From the NCBI GenBank assembly GCA_028753945.1, contig JAPNXP010000017.1, positions 1 to 64,000 of the forward strand: 64,000 nucleotides of DNA, in the 5' to 3' direction. The translations under genes were made by a program, and so were the position numbers. The notes beneath the pieces are model-generated. The model saw only the letters and a program-made list of their open reading frames with translations, made no database searches and was not told the origin of the DNA. The DNA is from Hexactinellida sp. DTS-2022. Its lineage: Eukaryota > Porifera > Hexactinellida. Of the stretch, positions 43,465-54,616 are shown in pieces (the first letter of the stretch is position 1; each line of letters begins with the position of its first letter).

Positions 43465-43730
43465 TGAAGCACGAGCTGAAATACCGAAGGTTTCTTCAAC
43501 TGTAGCTGTTACCGAGCAGGTACTTAATTTGGTGCTCCAAGATAGACGTATTATTATGATGTAATTCACACATCCCTGGGAATCTCATCATGGGCAGTTA
43601 GAAAGATTTTGCACGAAGAACTCGGTCTACACAAGTTGAGTAGCCGCTGGATCCCTCATCTCTTGACTGAAGTTCAAAAAGGCCCGCGTTGATTGGTACA
43701 ACTATGCTTGTTATATTCGATTTGGGGAAG
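43465..43730 (+). pseudogene. Mariner/IS630-like transposase, middle remnant
   Basis: Reads EQVLNLVLQDRRI, then in other frames AVRKILHEELGLHKLSS and RWIPHLLTEVQKG. These are the second helix-turn-helix and linker (RWIPHLLT) of mariner-like transposases. The DDE catalytic core is missing. It continues from 42018. Confidence 0.75.
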
Positions 43731-44488
43731 TCTAATCGACTTTCTGCAGGAGGGGGTCAATCTTACGAATACTAACCCATAGGTGACTTCATGGAAAAAA
43801 AATATTTTAGGGCATACAACCCCCCCCCCCCCACGTAGTGCCAAGTAATTCCCGAATTAATTTCTTGCTTTTGGACCCCTACACCCCTAGCAAGTGACAC
43901 TCCGGAGTTGTTGCTTGTGACCATATTATGGATTAGAAGTTAATTTCATTCGGGGACCTTAGCACCAAGTGCAAGTGACTTATCAACATTTACTGTGAAT
44001 TTATTAATATAGTTCGTTAGTTGTTGCATGTACTCATGATTCTACTTAGAGACTTAGACAATGATTAAACAAACTTCAATTATTACTGATTATTATTGAT
44101 TAAATACAGAAATACACTAAATTAAAAGAAACACAGTGATTTGTAATAATTTATATATATATATAGTTAGGTGTATTGGTAAATAGAGAGGGGGAAATAA
44201 ATATTATAAAGTTTTATGAATATATATTCAAAGATTTCAAAAATATATGTTAAATCTGATTGACTGCATTTAAATATGATATAATATTATATCTCAACAA
44301 AGTAAATAGAACAGGCGTAATATGACCCGAAATAATCCGGAATTCATCCTAATCCGACACATTTTTATCCTTTTTATATCGGATTAAGCAGGTTCCACTG
44401 TATTTTTGTTATTTAGACCGGTTTATAATAAAAATGAGCATGCACTTTTCAGCATTTGTATAGTTACAGTACTCTCCATGCTGCTCAT
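43731..44488. other. No gene recognised
   Basis: A run of 14 C near 43821 and an (AT)n tract near 44150. A TATCGGATTAAGCAGGTTCCACTG word near 44370-44393 resembles a pogo-like end. Confidence 0.4.
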
Positions 44489-44559
44489 GAACAGAGGCGG
44501 CGCCAGGATTTTCAGGTAGGGGAGCTCAGGGAGATTTCAGGGTGGGCCAGCCAGGGCCA

Positions 44560-45085
44560 CAGTGTTCCCTTTAAGAATCCGTGACGGATCCTTTGGATCC
44601 GTGAAGTTAATTTAATTTCCGTTACGACACTTCCTGTGGGGAAAAATTCCGTGCTCAGATTTCATGTTCTACCGTACTCGGGCAAAAGGACAAGGGGCGT
44701 GACTAGAACTACCACGTTGACTTCCCTTCAGTGAAGCGAGACAGCGCTGGACAACCTGTACATCCCGAACCTAACGAAGACTACTTGGCAGACTCTGAAT
44801 TCGAACCAAATTCTGAGGAAAGCGATGAGGATGATTACGATTACGAAGTGGTACAAAAGAGTGGCTTTCTGGTAGAGGAATTCTGAAGTGCGAATGACTA
44901 GACTTTTCGCCACACTATCTTTGTATACATCAATAAGAATCTTAACAATATAATAATCCTTATAATCCTATAAATGAAATTTTCCGATTTAAGGGTCCGA
45001 AATCCGTAAAATTTCCGTATTTGCCTTTGGCAAAAACAAGCAAATTTCTGTACGGAAATTTTTGAGTGCCTTAGAGGGAACACTG
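44560..45085. mobile_element. hAT-type element with CAGTGTTCCCTTTAAG ends
   Basis: Ends CAGTGTTCCCTTTAAG and CTTAGAGGGAACACTG. Flanks CAGGGCCA (44552-44559) and CCGGGCCA (45086-45093) match at 7 of 8. These ends are common in hAT elements. Carries an acidic coding remnant at 44707-44886. Confidence 0.88.
44707..44886 (+). pseudogene. Acidic protein remnant inside a hAT-type element
   Basis: A 59-codon reading between two stops with ADSEFEPNSEESDEDDYDYE near its end. It is coding-like in composition and could be the acidic N-terminal part of the parent transposase or a captured exon. I recognise no family. Confidence 0.35.
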
Positions 45086-45529
45086 CCGGGCCACACTGTA
45101 CAACATTGTTATTCTAGGGGGGGCTAGCCTCAAAAGAGGGGGGGGCATGGCCCCCCCTGGCTCCGCCACTGTCCATGAAGTACCAGGTACTCCATGAATT
45201 TTTTAAAAATGGGACCCACCACCTGACTATGGGTCAAGTATCTGTCGATTGACCCCCCCTGGTTTCTGAGATCATTACAGGAGTTGAGACATGGATTTAA
45301 TCTTATGATCCTCTAAGGGAGACTCAATGACAAGTTTGGGTGTCCCCCAGGGAACATGCTCCAACAAAGGTGGTGCCCGGGCGTACGTTTGCAGCGAAGA
45401 TGGCCGTTATCTTTGTTGGCAAATGAGGACATGTGGCAACATTACTATTGAAGGAACAAAGGACAGTCAACCTGAATGGTATTGCACAGTTTGCCTTACC
45501 GACAGTTTGCTTTTCCTGAGAATCTGAGA

Positions 45530-46425
45530 AGTTAAGATTTGTTTACTTTGTGGAGTTAGTTTACCTTCATTTCCCGGTAAAGCTTTCCAAGCATCAATCC
45601 AGTAAAGTATCCGGGTAGAAAATAAAATCGGCTATCGCTGTGAATGAGTACTCTTGAGAAATCATCCCTAAAACGAAGATTTTTATTAAGTTAATTTACA
45701 TTGAATATTTTCCACTATTTCACTATGATATCGATTAAGTTGTGAGTTTGGTTGTTGTGATAAGTGTATTTTGTAGTTAAATGGGCACCATAGTAGACTC
45801 GTCCAAGACCTTGAGTGTTGATTTAACATTTTGGCGTTCCAATGTAGTTGGCCAACATGATTTCGCTGTCAAATGTGGGGCAAGTTACTACCTTCTGTTT
45901 TTCTGACGGTAGAGATCGCGAATGTCATTAAACGAGGGTAAGTAAATTAATATGAGTTAAATAAATATTTGAAAGATCGAGATAGAGGAATGTTTGATTA
46001 GTGTTTTAGGATTTATCCAGTTGATTCGAACGCTCTTCAAAATATGGACTGAATATAACAATAGAACCAGAGATCTAGATATATCCGCAGGATGGGGTAC
46101 ACAATGTTGTAACGTATTGTTGTCATGAGAGAAAAGTTTGAATTAATGTACGTTTATATGGCTTTTGTCTTTACATATGACTTGAACAGAAAGCCCATTT
46201 AACTCGACGTCACATATTACATTGCTAATAGTTTCCGACAGTAGTTTTAGAAAGAGGAAGAAAAGAACAATCGTTGACCATTTCTTATGTAAACTTGATG
46301 CCTTTATCGAGAATGGAGATTTTGTTGGGGTTCTGTGTAGAGAGGAGGATTAACTATTCGTCCATCTTTGCCTGATGAGTCATAATTCACATGTATTTCG
46401 TCCATCTGCAAAATACCATGGATAA
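45530..46425 (-). pseudogene. P-like transposase fragment C
   Basis: Blocks on the minus strand follow the order of transposase A. Near 46400-46280 is the MDEIHV-type block and KKW-like turn, near 46050-46020 the FVHILK/IRNNW region, near 45880-45800 the LERQNVKLVLK-like block, and near 45620-45585 the YWLEAW block. Many stops and frame changes. Gaps between blocks may include introns. Confidence 0.75.
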
Positions 46426-46693
46426 AGTGGAGAAAAAAGAGAAGTTGATTGCTTCAAATATGTCACATGGGCGCCGAAGGGGGGTGCCAAGGGGCTTGTC
46501 CCCTTGGCCCACAAATTTCTGTTTACAAAAAGTTATGTTTATAAAAGTGATTTTCCTATTTTTAGCCCTGCCCACAGTGGTCAATATATGAGAAAAATTT
46601 GAAAATTCAGGTTATTAAAATTAAATTACTACTTCTTTTGGATTCAGCATAGTCGTGTCCGTCACTGTCCGACCATCTTGCCGAAACGCACTC

Positions 46694-46836
46694 GTGTTGT
46701 CTATTGGCATAACCGAGACGCTATTTACGTATAATAAGGTTAGGTTCAAGGTTGTTGACGTGGGAGGTCAAAGGTGTTTCCAAGGAGTGCATGCTATTCT
46801 GTATTGCGTGTCTCTGTCAGCTTTTGACTGGACATC
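46694..46836 (+). pseudogene. Heterotrimeric G-protein alpha subunit fragment
   Basis: Reads [20 protein letters not shown], then GGQR, then [19 protein letters not shown]. This is the switch I to switch II region with VDVGGQR (GTP-binding G3) and the following CF..V.AILFCVSLS strand. Eight residues between GGQR and CF are missing, which removes the RKKW part of switch II. No other G-alpha exons are seen. It has no start or downstream parts, so it is probably a retrocopy or duplicated-exon remnant. Confidence 0.75.
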
Positions 46837-47050
46837 TTGCCGAAATAATATATTGTTTGTTATTGATTGTCTTGGTATTTATATAAGCAAATTACTGAAA
46901 TAAATGCCTAATCCAATATATGGCTGTGGTGATTGTCAACAAATGACAAAATAAATTGAAAATTAAATTTGTGAGAGTTGTGTTTGTAAACAATAAATCA
47001 GTATGATGTCATATATAAAGCACTTGTTAATCACTTAAATAAAGAATAAT

Positions 47051-48101
47051 TATGGAATTCACGTCGACAATTTTCGGAGGAAGAAAGCAACTATAGAATG
47101 GGTACATTTATATGAAAGATAAGGACTTAGCTGATGTAACCTACTGGCGTTGCGAGAAGAGAGGAATTTGTAGTAGTCGTATGGTTACGTATATAGTCAG
47201 TGGTTCAGTGAAAAAGGTTCCCTCAGGCCACAACCATCAAGCTGATACTGCCTCTGTTGAGGCAGCAAAAACTATAGGAGCAATTAAATTACGATCCACT
47301 CAAACTGACAAAGTGACTTCATCAGTCATCCAACACTCCACTAGCTCTATTTCTATTGCTGCAGCAGTAAAACTTCCCTCTAAAGAATTATTGTCTAAAT
47401 TTTTCGACGTAAGAGGAAAATTGCAGAGGTAGATTTTATCGAATCTGAATACACAACAAGATGACAACAATTTTAAATTTAAAAAATCCCTAAGATAGAT
47501 CTAACTATCCTTGGAACGCAGGAAAACATCTAAATGTTAGCACGATACCCACATTGGTTTTCTGACGGTACTTTTTACTCTGCGCCTATTGGATATCAGT
47601 TATATACTAACATGCGTTGCTAAATGAGACAGTCGCAATCCCAATGGTATTTTGCATTGCCAAGTATAAACCGAGGTAACGTATAATCAAATATTTTCAA
47701 CACTAAAGGAGCATTTTCTTGACTACTTTGAAAGGACTTGGATTGGTATAGACCATCATGGACGAAGACTCCGTCCTTTATTTTCAATATAATTATTGGA
47801 ACGTGAGAGAGAGAGTCGAACAAATTTACCAAGGACAAATAATTCTGTAGAAAGTTGTCAGCGAGGCTTTGATATTCGAATTAATACTACACATACTACC
47901 ATATCTAAACTGATTCACAAAATTTTAATAGAACAGAGCAACAGTGAAATAACATTGAAAAAATTTAGAAGTGGGTATGAGTTATCCAAATCCCAAAAGA
48001 AGTATGTCCAGCTAAATAAACGTATCGAGAAGCTAGTCGACGAATATATCTACATCCCGCATTTAGAATATCTTCGTGACATATCACATAATTTATCTTA
48101 G
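47051..48101 (+). pseudogene. MULE transposase with FLYWCH finger, third copy
   Basis: From ATG 47051. FLYWCH finger with FGGRKQL, a TAG stop at 47093, then VTYWRCEKRGICSSRM and PSGHNHQAD. The core block WFSDGTFYSAPIGYQLYT has the first catalytic Asp (near 47570). A worn stretch with IPMVFCIAKY follows, then PRTNNSVES and a Lys-rich C-terminal frame from 47796 ending LRDISHNLS. The second catalytic Asp block is lost in an internal deletion, so this copy is dead. Confidence 0.85.
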
Positions 48102-48284
48102 TAATATTTATTAATATTTTCCCATTGTTTTCATTATTTTTCATGTTCCACTAAACACATACATATACATATTTGCTAATTAATTATATAGTTAATTATT
48201 AACATTATTCCTAAATAACTGTATTTCAGCAAGATGTGCTAGCACCGGATTTTATAGTTTGGCACGTATGGCATGAACTCTGAG

Positions 48285-48669
48285 CAGAGATGCAGCGGTC
48301 CGGGAATTTCATGGACCGGACGGACCGTCATGATTTTTTCTGGACAGTCCAGACTGTATGATCAAAATATTGGATCGGTCTGGACCGGTCCAGACCGTTA
48401 TATCCCTTATTTGAACAGTTACAGACCGCATAGTAGAGTGGCTAATTATATCAACTTGTATTTATAAGATACTTATTACTTTATGTGCTTGTAAACAATG
48501 GAAAATAACGGATTGGAGCCTGATCGTTTGTCCAATCTAGGATGAGTCCAGACCTATGAACGCTCCAGACCGTTATATCATTAATTTGGACCGTCCAGAC
48601 CGCACTTGAAAATAAGCGGCCCGGACCGACCTGAGACCAGTCGGTCCGATCCAGACCGCTGCATCTCTG
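48285..48669. mobile_element. hAT-type MITE, CAGAGATG family copy 2
   Basis: Ends CAGAGATGCAGCGGTC and GACCGCTGCATCTCTG; ACTCTGAG is duplicated exactly at 48277-48284 and 48670-48677. Interior is GGACCGGTCCAGACC-type repeats. Confidence 0.92.
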
Positions 48670-48904
48670 ACTCTGAGTCAAGGCGCAGAGACGAGTGAAG
48701 CTTTGAAGAGTTTCAAATATTAGACTGCTTAGTCCTACGTACCTAATGACTAAGCCGTCTAATATATGACGATATTTATAGCATGTGGCGATAAGAGATG
48801 AGATTTAAGAGCAATTAATTGAGTAATAATATTGTATCCTACTTTCTTCTATTCTTAGTTTAACATTAGCATGCACAGTGAATTACATTAATCAACTAAA
48901 TTCC

Positions 48905-49806
48905 TTTATTTATTACTGTGCCGACTATACTATAGTATAGTGGCCCAGTATTGGAATCACTGCCTTTATTATTTTTATTTTTACTGTGCCGACTATACTA
49001 TAGTATAGTGGCCCAGTTCTAATCTTACTGCCTTTATTATTATTATTTTTACTGTGCCGACTATACTATAGTATAGTGGCCCAGTATTGGAATCACTGCC
49101 TTTATTTTTTTTATTTTTACTGTGCCGACTATACTATAGTATAGTGTCCCAGTATTGGAATCACTGCCTTTATTATTATTATTATTTTTACTGTGCCGAC
49201 TATACTATAGTATAGTGGCCCAGTATTGAAATCACTGCCTTTATTTCTGTGCCGACTATACTATAGTATAGTGGCCCAGTTCTAATCTTAGTGCCTTGGT
49301 TATTATTACTGTGCCGACTATACTATAGTATAGTGGCCCAGTATTGGTCTTAGTGCTTTGGTTATTATTATTACTGTGCCGACTATACTATAGTATAGTG
49401 GCCCAGTATTGGAATCACTGCCTTTATTATTTTTATTATTATTACTGTGCCGACTATACTATAGTATAGTGGCCCAGTTCTAATCTTACTGCCTTTAATA
49501 ATATTTTTACTGTGCCGACTATACTATAGTATAGTGGCCCAGTATTAGAATCACTGCCTTTATTATTACTGTGCCGACTATACTATAGTATAGTGGCCCA
49601 GTATTGGAATCACTGCCTTTATTATTACTGTGCCGGCTATACTATAGTATAGTGGCCCAGTATTGGTCTTAGTGCTTTGGTTAGTTATTACTGTGCCGAC
49701 TATACTATAGTATAGTGGCCCAGTTCTAATCTTAGTGCTTTGGTTAGTTATTACTGTGCCGACTATACTATAGTATAGTGGCCCAGTATTGGTCTTAGTG
49801 CTTTGG
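48905..49806. repeat. Tandem array of 14 units around an 18-bp perfect palindrome
   Basis: Unit of about 60-70 bp: TTACTGTGCCGACTATACTA and TAGTATAGTGGCCCAGT, then a variable tail (ATTGGAATCACTGCC or TTCTAATCTTAGTGC) and a TTATT spacer of changing length. The core ACTATACTATAGTATAGT is its own complement. It sits directly before a U unit. Confidence 0.95.
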
Positions 49807-49814
49807 TTATTGTT

Positions 49815-51246
49815 ATTGGTCCGTAGCCTCTCTACTGACCAGAGTTTTATTAACTAAGAGCCAAAATTTTCAGAATATGTGTCTCATGGGTCACAGATGT
49901 GCACCTGGGGTCACGATTTATTAATTTCGACTTGGGAAAATTTTTAACGGGACTTTTAGCTTTTTTTGTCCCATAAGAAAATAAATGCAATAACAAGAAA
50001 AAATTTAGAATCATTAGTATCAGAAAAGTATTTTGCAACTGATAGCTCTTCACGATTTTTTTAATCTGTCCTCATTTTCCCAATAATTAGGCTCAAAGTT
50101 GCCACAATTCACCCTTAACTTTCTAAAATCATAAATTCATTAATATTCAATTATGCAATTATTTCGTGGTTTCAATGAATAACTATATTTATGAATAATT
50201 CAATTAGATTCAGTGTTATTTCGATTCAAGTTATTGTTGATATCATAATTACAATAAATAATTCTAGAATATATGAATAGTTAATTTACATTCAATAGCT
50301 ATTACTATACAAATCAATTTCTGATATCATAGTTACAATAAAGTATTCTAGTGTATATGAATAATTCAATTTGATTCAATAGCTGCTACTATATAAATCG
50401 ATTTCTAATACAATAGTTGTATTAAAGTTTTCTCCTATAAGAAAATTCAATTTAACTCAACAGTTATTCAATTTCAGAACGATTCTGATATTCAAACAAT
50501 GGATTAATGAGATGGAATATCTATTTGTATAAATATTTGTCTATGTGTATGCTTGGTGCCCGAAATGTATTAGAGTGTAAGGGGGGTTTATAACGCATTT
50601 ATAATGGAAATATAAACTTAATCCCCATATATCATTCAAAGTAAGCGAGTATGCTGATTTCAATTTTAAAACGATGACAGATATACAAACAATGGATTAA
50701 TGAAATGGAATATCTATTAAATGACTATTCGTCTGTGTGCGTGTTTGGTGTCCGAATTGTATTAGAGTGATAGGGGGGGGGGATAATTATAACGCATTTA
50801 TAATGGAAATATAAACTTAATCCTTTTGTCATTCTAAGTAAACAAGTATGCTTATTTCCAATTTTAACAGTATATTAATATTCAATGGATTAAAGCAAAG
50901 TAAATTATATTGGGAATTTGTTTACTTAACTCAAATCACAGTGGATAACATTGCTCAAATAATTAACTATTTATATAAATTATTATCTATACATAATGAA
51001 TGAATGGCATTAAACTCAAGGTGGTTCAAGATAGAAATAATTTAAAATCAACAATCGTTCCTTTGTACCATACAACTTGTTAAATGAGTCTAAACACTAT
51101 GAGGCGTTCATAAGATGGCGAAAAAATCCAAAATTGCAGCTGTGACGACAGCATGATCCTTTGGAGGCACTATAAATAAACCACCACCAAAATATAGTGC
51201 CACAAAAGGAACATGCGTCGGCACAGGCTGCAATTTTGGATTTTAA
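49815..51246 (+). repeat. Repeat unit U1 with tail hairpin
   Basis: Starts TCCGTAGCCTCTCTACTGAC after the palindrome array and has GTGTCTCATGGGTCACAG and GTGCACCTGGGGTCACGAT. The middle differs from other units. It ends at the H hairpin (51127-51246). No coding region seen. Confidence 0.8.
51127..51246. repeat. Hairpin repeat, family H copy 3
   Basis: Arms CCAAAATTGCAGCTGTG and CACAGGCTGCAATTTTGG, about 120 bp. Confidence 0.9.
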
Positions 51247-51464
51247 TTTCTATTCATGATGTATTTAGCTTACGTCAATCACATAAGCATAATATTACAT
51301 ATCAAAGTAATTCAACTATTTTACAAACAATTTACTATGCAATAAATCATGGTTAGTAAATGACATGAATGAATTAATTAATCAATATATTGACAATTTA
51401 ATTTGACATAGTGGGGTCCCAAATAGCAGCATACTGAATTGAGTACGTGTAATTTGAGGAGAGT

Positions 51465-51590
51465 AAGGCCGCAAAGCGGCCGTTAATTAATTGTGTTGCG
51501 TAGTGTCTAACACGAACGAACAAAAGTCGCGAAGCGACTTTTGTAAGAGAGTGATCCGTCGCGAAGCGACCGAGACCGAAGGGCTCGTAT
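51465..51590. repeat. Three consecutive GC-rich hairpins
   Basis: GGCCGCAAAGCGGCC, then AAAAGTCGCGAAGCGACTTTT, then CGTCGCGAAGCGACCG. The pattern is like bacterial REP hairpins or the ends of rolling-circle elements. It is followed by TCGTATATTAAAAGCGG and GTCTGTGTGTTTGTCC, which resembles a Helitron 5' end, but the preceding base is not A. Confidence 0.75.
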
Positions 51591-51879
51591 ATTAAAAGCG
51601 GAATTGTTGTCTGTGTGTTTGTCCAGAATTAATTGGAAAGACTACGTTTCCCAGAAAGCTGAAAATTTGTATACAGGGGTATTTTTGTACTGCGACAACG
51701 ATCTATTGGTTTTTGAAACAAAATAACGGGATTATGACGTCACAGTTACGAAAAACTGATATTTTGTACTAACTTCCCAATTTTGCTCCGATCTGTAGAA
51801 AATTAAAAGCATTGGACGTACACTAAATTTCTATACCTGATAGCACTTCACGAATTCCCATTTTTCTTCTGATTGTGAC

Positions 51880-52093
51880 CAGGGTGTTATCCAGGCGTAT
51901 TGAGCGCTCCTAAAGGAGCGTAATTTGGATGGATTTTAATCTAGGCGTACAAAAATCGTGTCTAGGCGTACAATATCGAGAGATGCTCCCATAGACTTAA
52001 TACAAAATGTGCAATCTAGGCGTACAAAATGAAAAATGAACGAGCTCTAACTAAATCTAGGCGCGCAGAAATTTTTGTCTGGATGAAAGCCTG
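51880..52093. mobile_element. hAT-type MITE, CAGGGTGTTATCC family, copy 3
   Basis: 214 bp with ends CAGGGTGTTATCCAGG and CTGGATGAAAGCCTG; ATTGTGAC is duplicated exactly at 51872-51879 and 52094-52101. Confidence 0.95.
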
Positions 52094-52195
52094 ATTGTGA
52101 CACAGTTAATTAATTAGTCCCTACACTAATCAACCATAAATAGTGTATCGTACCAACACAGGTATTGCCATTTGCAAGTGTAATAATCCAGTTTG

Positions 52196-52636
52196 GCTTC
52201 TATCAGTTTATTGGTGATTGATGTATTATTTGCTTACGTCTATCACATAAGTATGCATAATACATATTACTATACAATGGATTAAATAAAATATAATAAT
52301 ATAAGGAATTTGTTAACTCAACTCAAATCACCGTGGATAACATTGCTAAATTTATTAAACATTATATTATAATATATTATCAATACATATGGCATTAAAC
52401 TCAAGATGGTTTATGATAGAAACAATCTTCAAATTTATCTACCGTTGCTTGTGACTCGGACCAATTAACAAATGGTTCTTGACGCCTTGAGGCGTTGATG
52501 ACTTGGCGAAAAAAAATCCAAAATTGCAGCCTGTGCCGACAGCATGTTCCTTTGGAGGCACTATCAATAAACAACCAACAAAATATAGTGCCACCAAAGG
52601 TTCATGCGTCGGCACAGGCTGCAATTTTGGATTTTA
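52196..52636 (+). repeat. Repeat unit U2, 3' part, with tail hairpin
   Basis: Shares TTGCTTACGTCTATCACATAA with U1 and GTTAACTCAACTCAAATCAC with U3, and ends in the hairpin at 52515-52636. The head is missing. Confidence 0.8.
52515..52636. repeat. Hairpin repeat, family H copy 4
   Basis: Arms ATCCAAAATTGCAGCCTGTG and CACAGGCTGCAATTTTGGAT, near perfect. Confidence 0.92.
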
Positions 52637-52646
52637 TTATTATACT

Positions 52647-54066
52647 TCCGTAGCCACTCCACAGAACAGAGTTTTATCAACTAAGAGCCCAAATTTTTAG
52701 GATGGGTGTCTCATGGGTTACAGATGTGCACCTGGGGTTACGATTTTTGATTAAATTTTTTTGGACACATCTTTAACACCTTTCAAAATTTGTCTTGTCC
52801 ATAACTCAAAATATGTTTTAATAAACCCCAAAATTTTATTTAATATTTAGATTCATCTTAAAATTATGCGTCTGATGGGAGAAGAAAATTTGCTAAAATT
52901 GGTTTAATTTCTGCCATAAATGAGGGTTGAAATTCATTTGTTTACTCAACACTTCAATTTCAATAAAACTGTGAAATCTAATTCCATTGTTTTAACTTGT
53001 AATAATTATATTGATTTAACTTGTTAAATCCTACTCTATTGATTCAACTTGCGATAATTAAATTGATTCAACTTATAAATTCCAGCTGGCTTCTATTTAA
53101 TTGTAGCATTACTATACAATGGATTAAATTAAATTAATTTATATAAGGAATTTGTTGACTTTACTCAACTCACCGTGGATAACATTGCTAAAATAAATAA
53201 CTAATAATTTAATTTATTATCAATAAGTAATGAATGAATGGCTTTAAACTAAAGATGGTTTATTATAGAACCGTTAAGATTTTACATTCCACAACAACGA
53301 CAGATTAAGTGATTATATTTATTTCGGCGAGAATATTCTTTTTGCACAATTAAGTACTGACATAATTTATTATAATAAATTCCTTTTGTATTTAACTTAT
53401 AGAATTTTCCAATTGGATTATTGGGGTTATCGAGTGCGCTGAATTCAAATATGAAAGTGAAATTCGATTTAAATTAATAATAAGTGCAAATAATTGAACT
53501 TTATTTATTTTGCTGTACATAATATTGGTGTTAAATTATTAATTTATTAATTAAATATTTATACTAATTAGGTAAATTTCATTAATCTCAGAGATGATAC
53601 AAGATAGAAACAAACTTTCAATTTATCAATTGGTCCTTATGCCACGTACCACCTATACAAGTAGGTCTTGACACCTTGAGGTGATGATGACATCGTCAAA
53701 AAAAAGTATTTTTACAATTTTGTTAATTCGATTTTTAAAATGGGTTAGTTGATGTTGGGTGATGACCCAACACTCACATAAAAAATGCTGAGTCATCAGC
53801 TATTATATTCTACTCAAACTTGAATATCTCTAAAATTATATGAACTAAATGGAAACTTCCACCACTCTAAGGGTCGATGCCTTCTGTAACACCTTTTTGA
53901 AATAATTTGACACCTTCATAGTGATGATGACATGGCGCAAAAAAAATCCAAAATTGCAGCCTGCGCCGACAGCATGTTCTTTTGGAGGCACTATCAATAA
54001 ACAACCAACAAAATATAGTGCCACCAAAGGAACATGCGTCGGCACAGGCTGCAATTTTGGATTTTT
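52647..54066 (+). repeat. Repeat unit U3, complete from head to tail hairpin
   Basis: Head TCCGTAGCCACTCCACAGAA, then GTGCACCTGGGGTTACGAT, the AACTTGTTAAATC middle, GGGGTTATCGAGTGCGC and TGGGTGATGACCCAACAC, then the tail hairpin at 53946-54066. About 1.4 kb. It directly follows U2, so units can be in tandem. No convincing protein. Confidence 0.85.
53946..54066. repeat. Hairpin repeat, family H copy 5
   Basis: Arms ATCCAAAATTGCAGCCTGCG and CACAGGCTGCAATTTTGGAT, immediately followed by palindrome units. Confidence 0.92.
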
Positions 54067-54196
54067 TACTGTGCCGAATATACTATAGTATAGTGGCCCA
54101 GTATTGGTCTTAGTGCTTTGGTTAGTTATTACTGTGCCGACTATACTATAGTATAGTGGCCCAGTATTGGTCTTAGTGCTTTGGTTATTATTATTA
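54067..54196. repeat. Two units of the palindrome array
   Basis: ACTGTGCCGAATATACTATA and a second, standard unit, ending TTGGTTATTATTATTA. The next unit U head is at 62111, on the other side of the Helitron. Confidence 0.92.
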
Positions 54197-54265
54197 CAAG
54201 CTGCTCGTCCGCGCTACGCGCGTCCTTACAACTTGCACTCGGGCCTGCGGCCCTCGCTTGTATAT
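54197..54265 (-). other. Helitron 3' terminal hairpins
   Basis: Reading the minus strand: AGGGCCGCAGGCCC hairpin, spacer, then GGACGCGCGTAGCGCG hairpin and GACGAGCAGCTTG. The 3' hairpin is the Helitron's replication stop signal by analogy with the family. Confidence 0.85.
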
Positions 54266-54616
54266 CAAACATATTACTTTCAAAGTACTATATGCTGGTT
54301 GTATTTTAATACAGTATTATAGGTAGCACATACAATATTTATACAAATAGACATAATTATAGATATAAATATTGAATAAATACTGGCTTGATTATAAGTA
54401 GATTGAGTGTGAGAATCTAAAAGAGGTAGATTAAAATAAATTGATTCAAAATATGTTTATATAATTAAAGAATGGAAAACTCACCAAATTATAAGTTGAT
54501 GGTTAATTTAATCTTGTTGGTTTTCAAAAGATTCAGTACCTCTGGATTCTAATGTGATTAATATTAAGCACGATACTTGTATTATTAAATATAGAAGTGA
54601 TTAAAAGGGAACTTAC

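Larger units (their letters stand above)
44492..45171. mobile_element. hAT-type element (CAGTGGCGG family) holding another hAT element
   Basis: Left end CAGAGGCGGCGCCAGG; right end CCTGGCTCCGCCACTG. Flanks CTCATGAA and TCCATGAA match at 6 of 8. Contains 44560-45085. Confidence 0.8.

Noticed and set aside
45327..45527. 66-codon frame with several Cys residues as a zinc-finger gene
   Set aside because: The Cys spacing (YVCSEDGRYLCWQMRTC) fits no finger I know and the surrounding sequence is a decayed P-like element.
48905..49806. CRISPR array
   Set aside because: Regular repeats with short spacers, but the spacers are low-complexity variants of the same words, the genome is eukaryotic and no cas genes exist.
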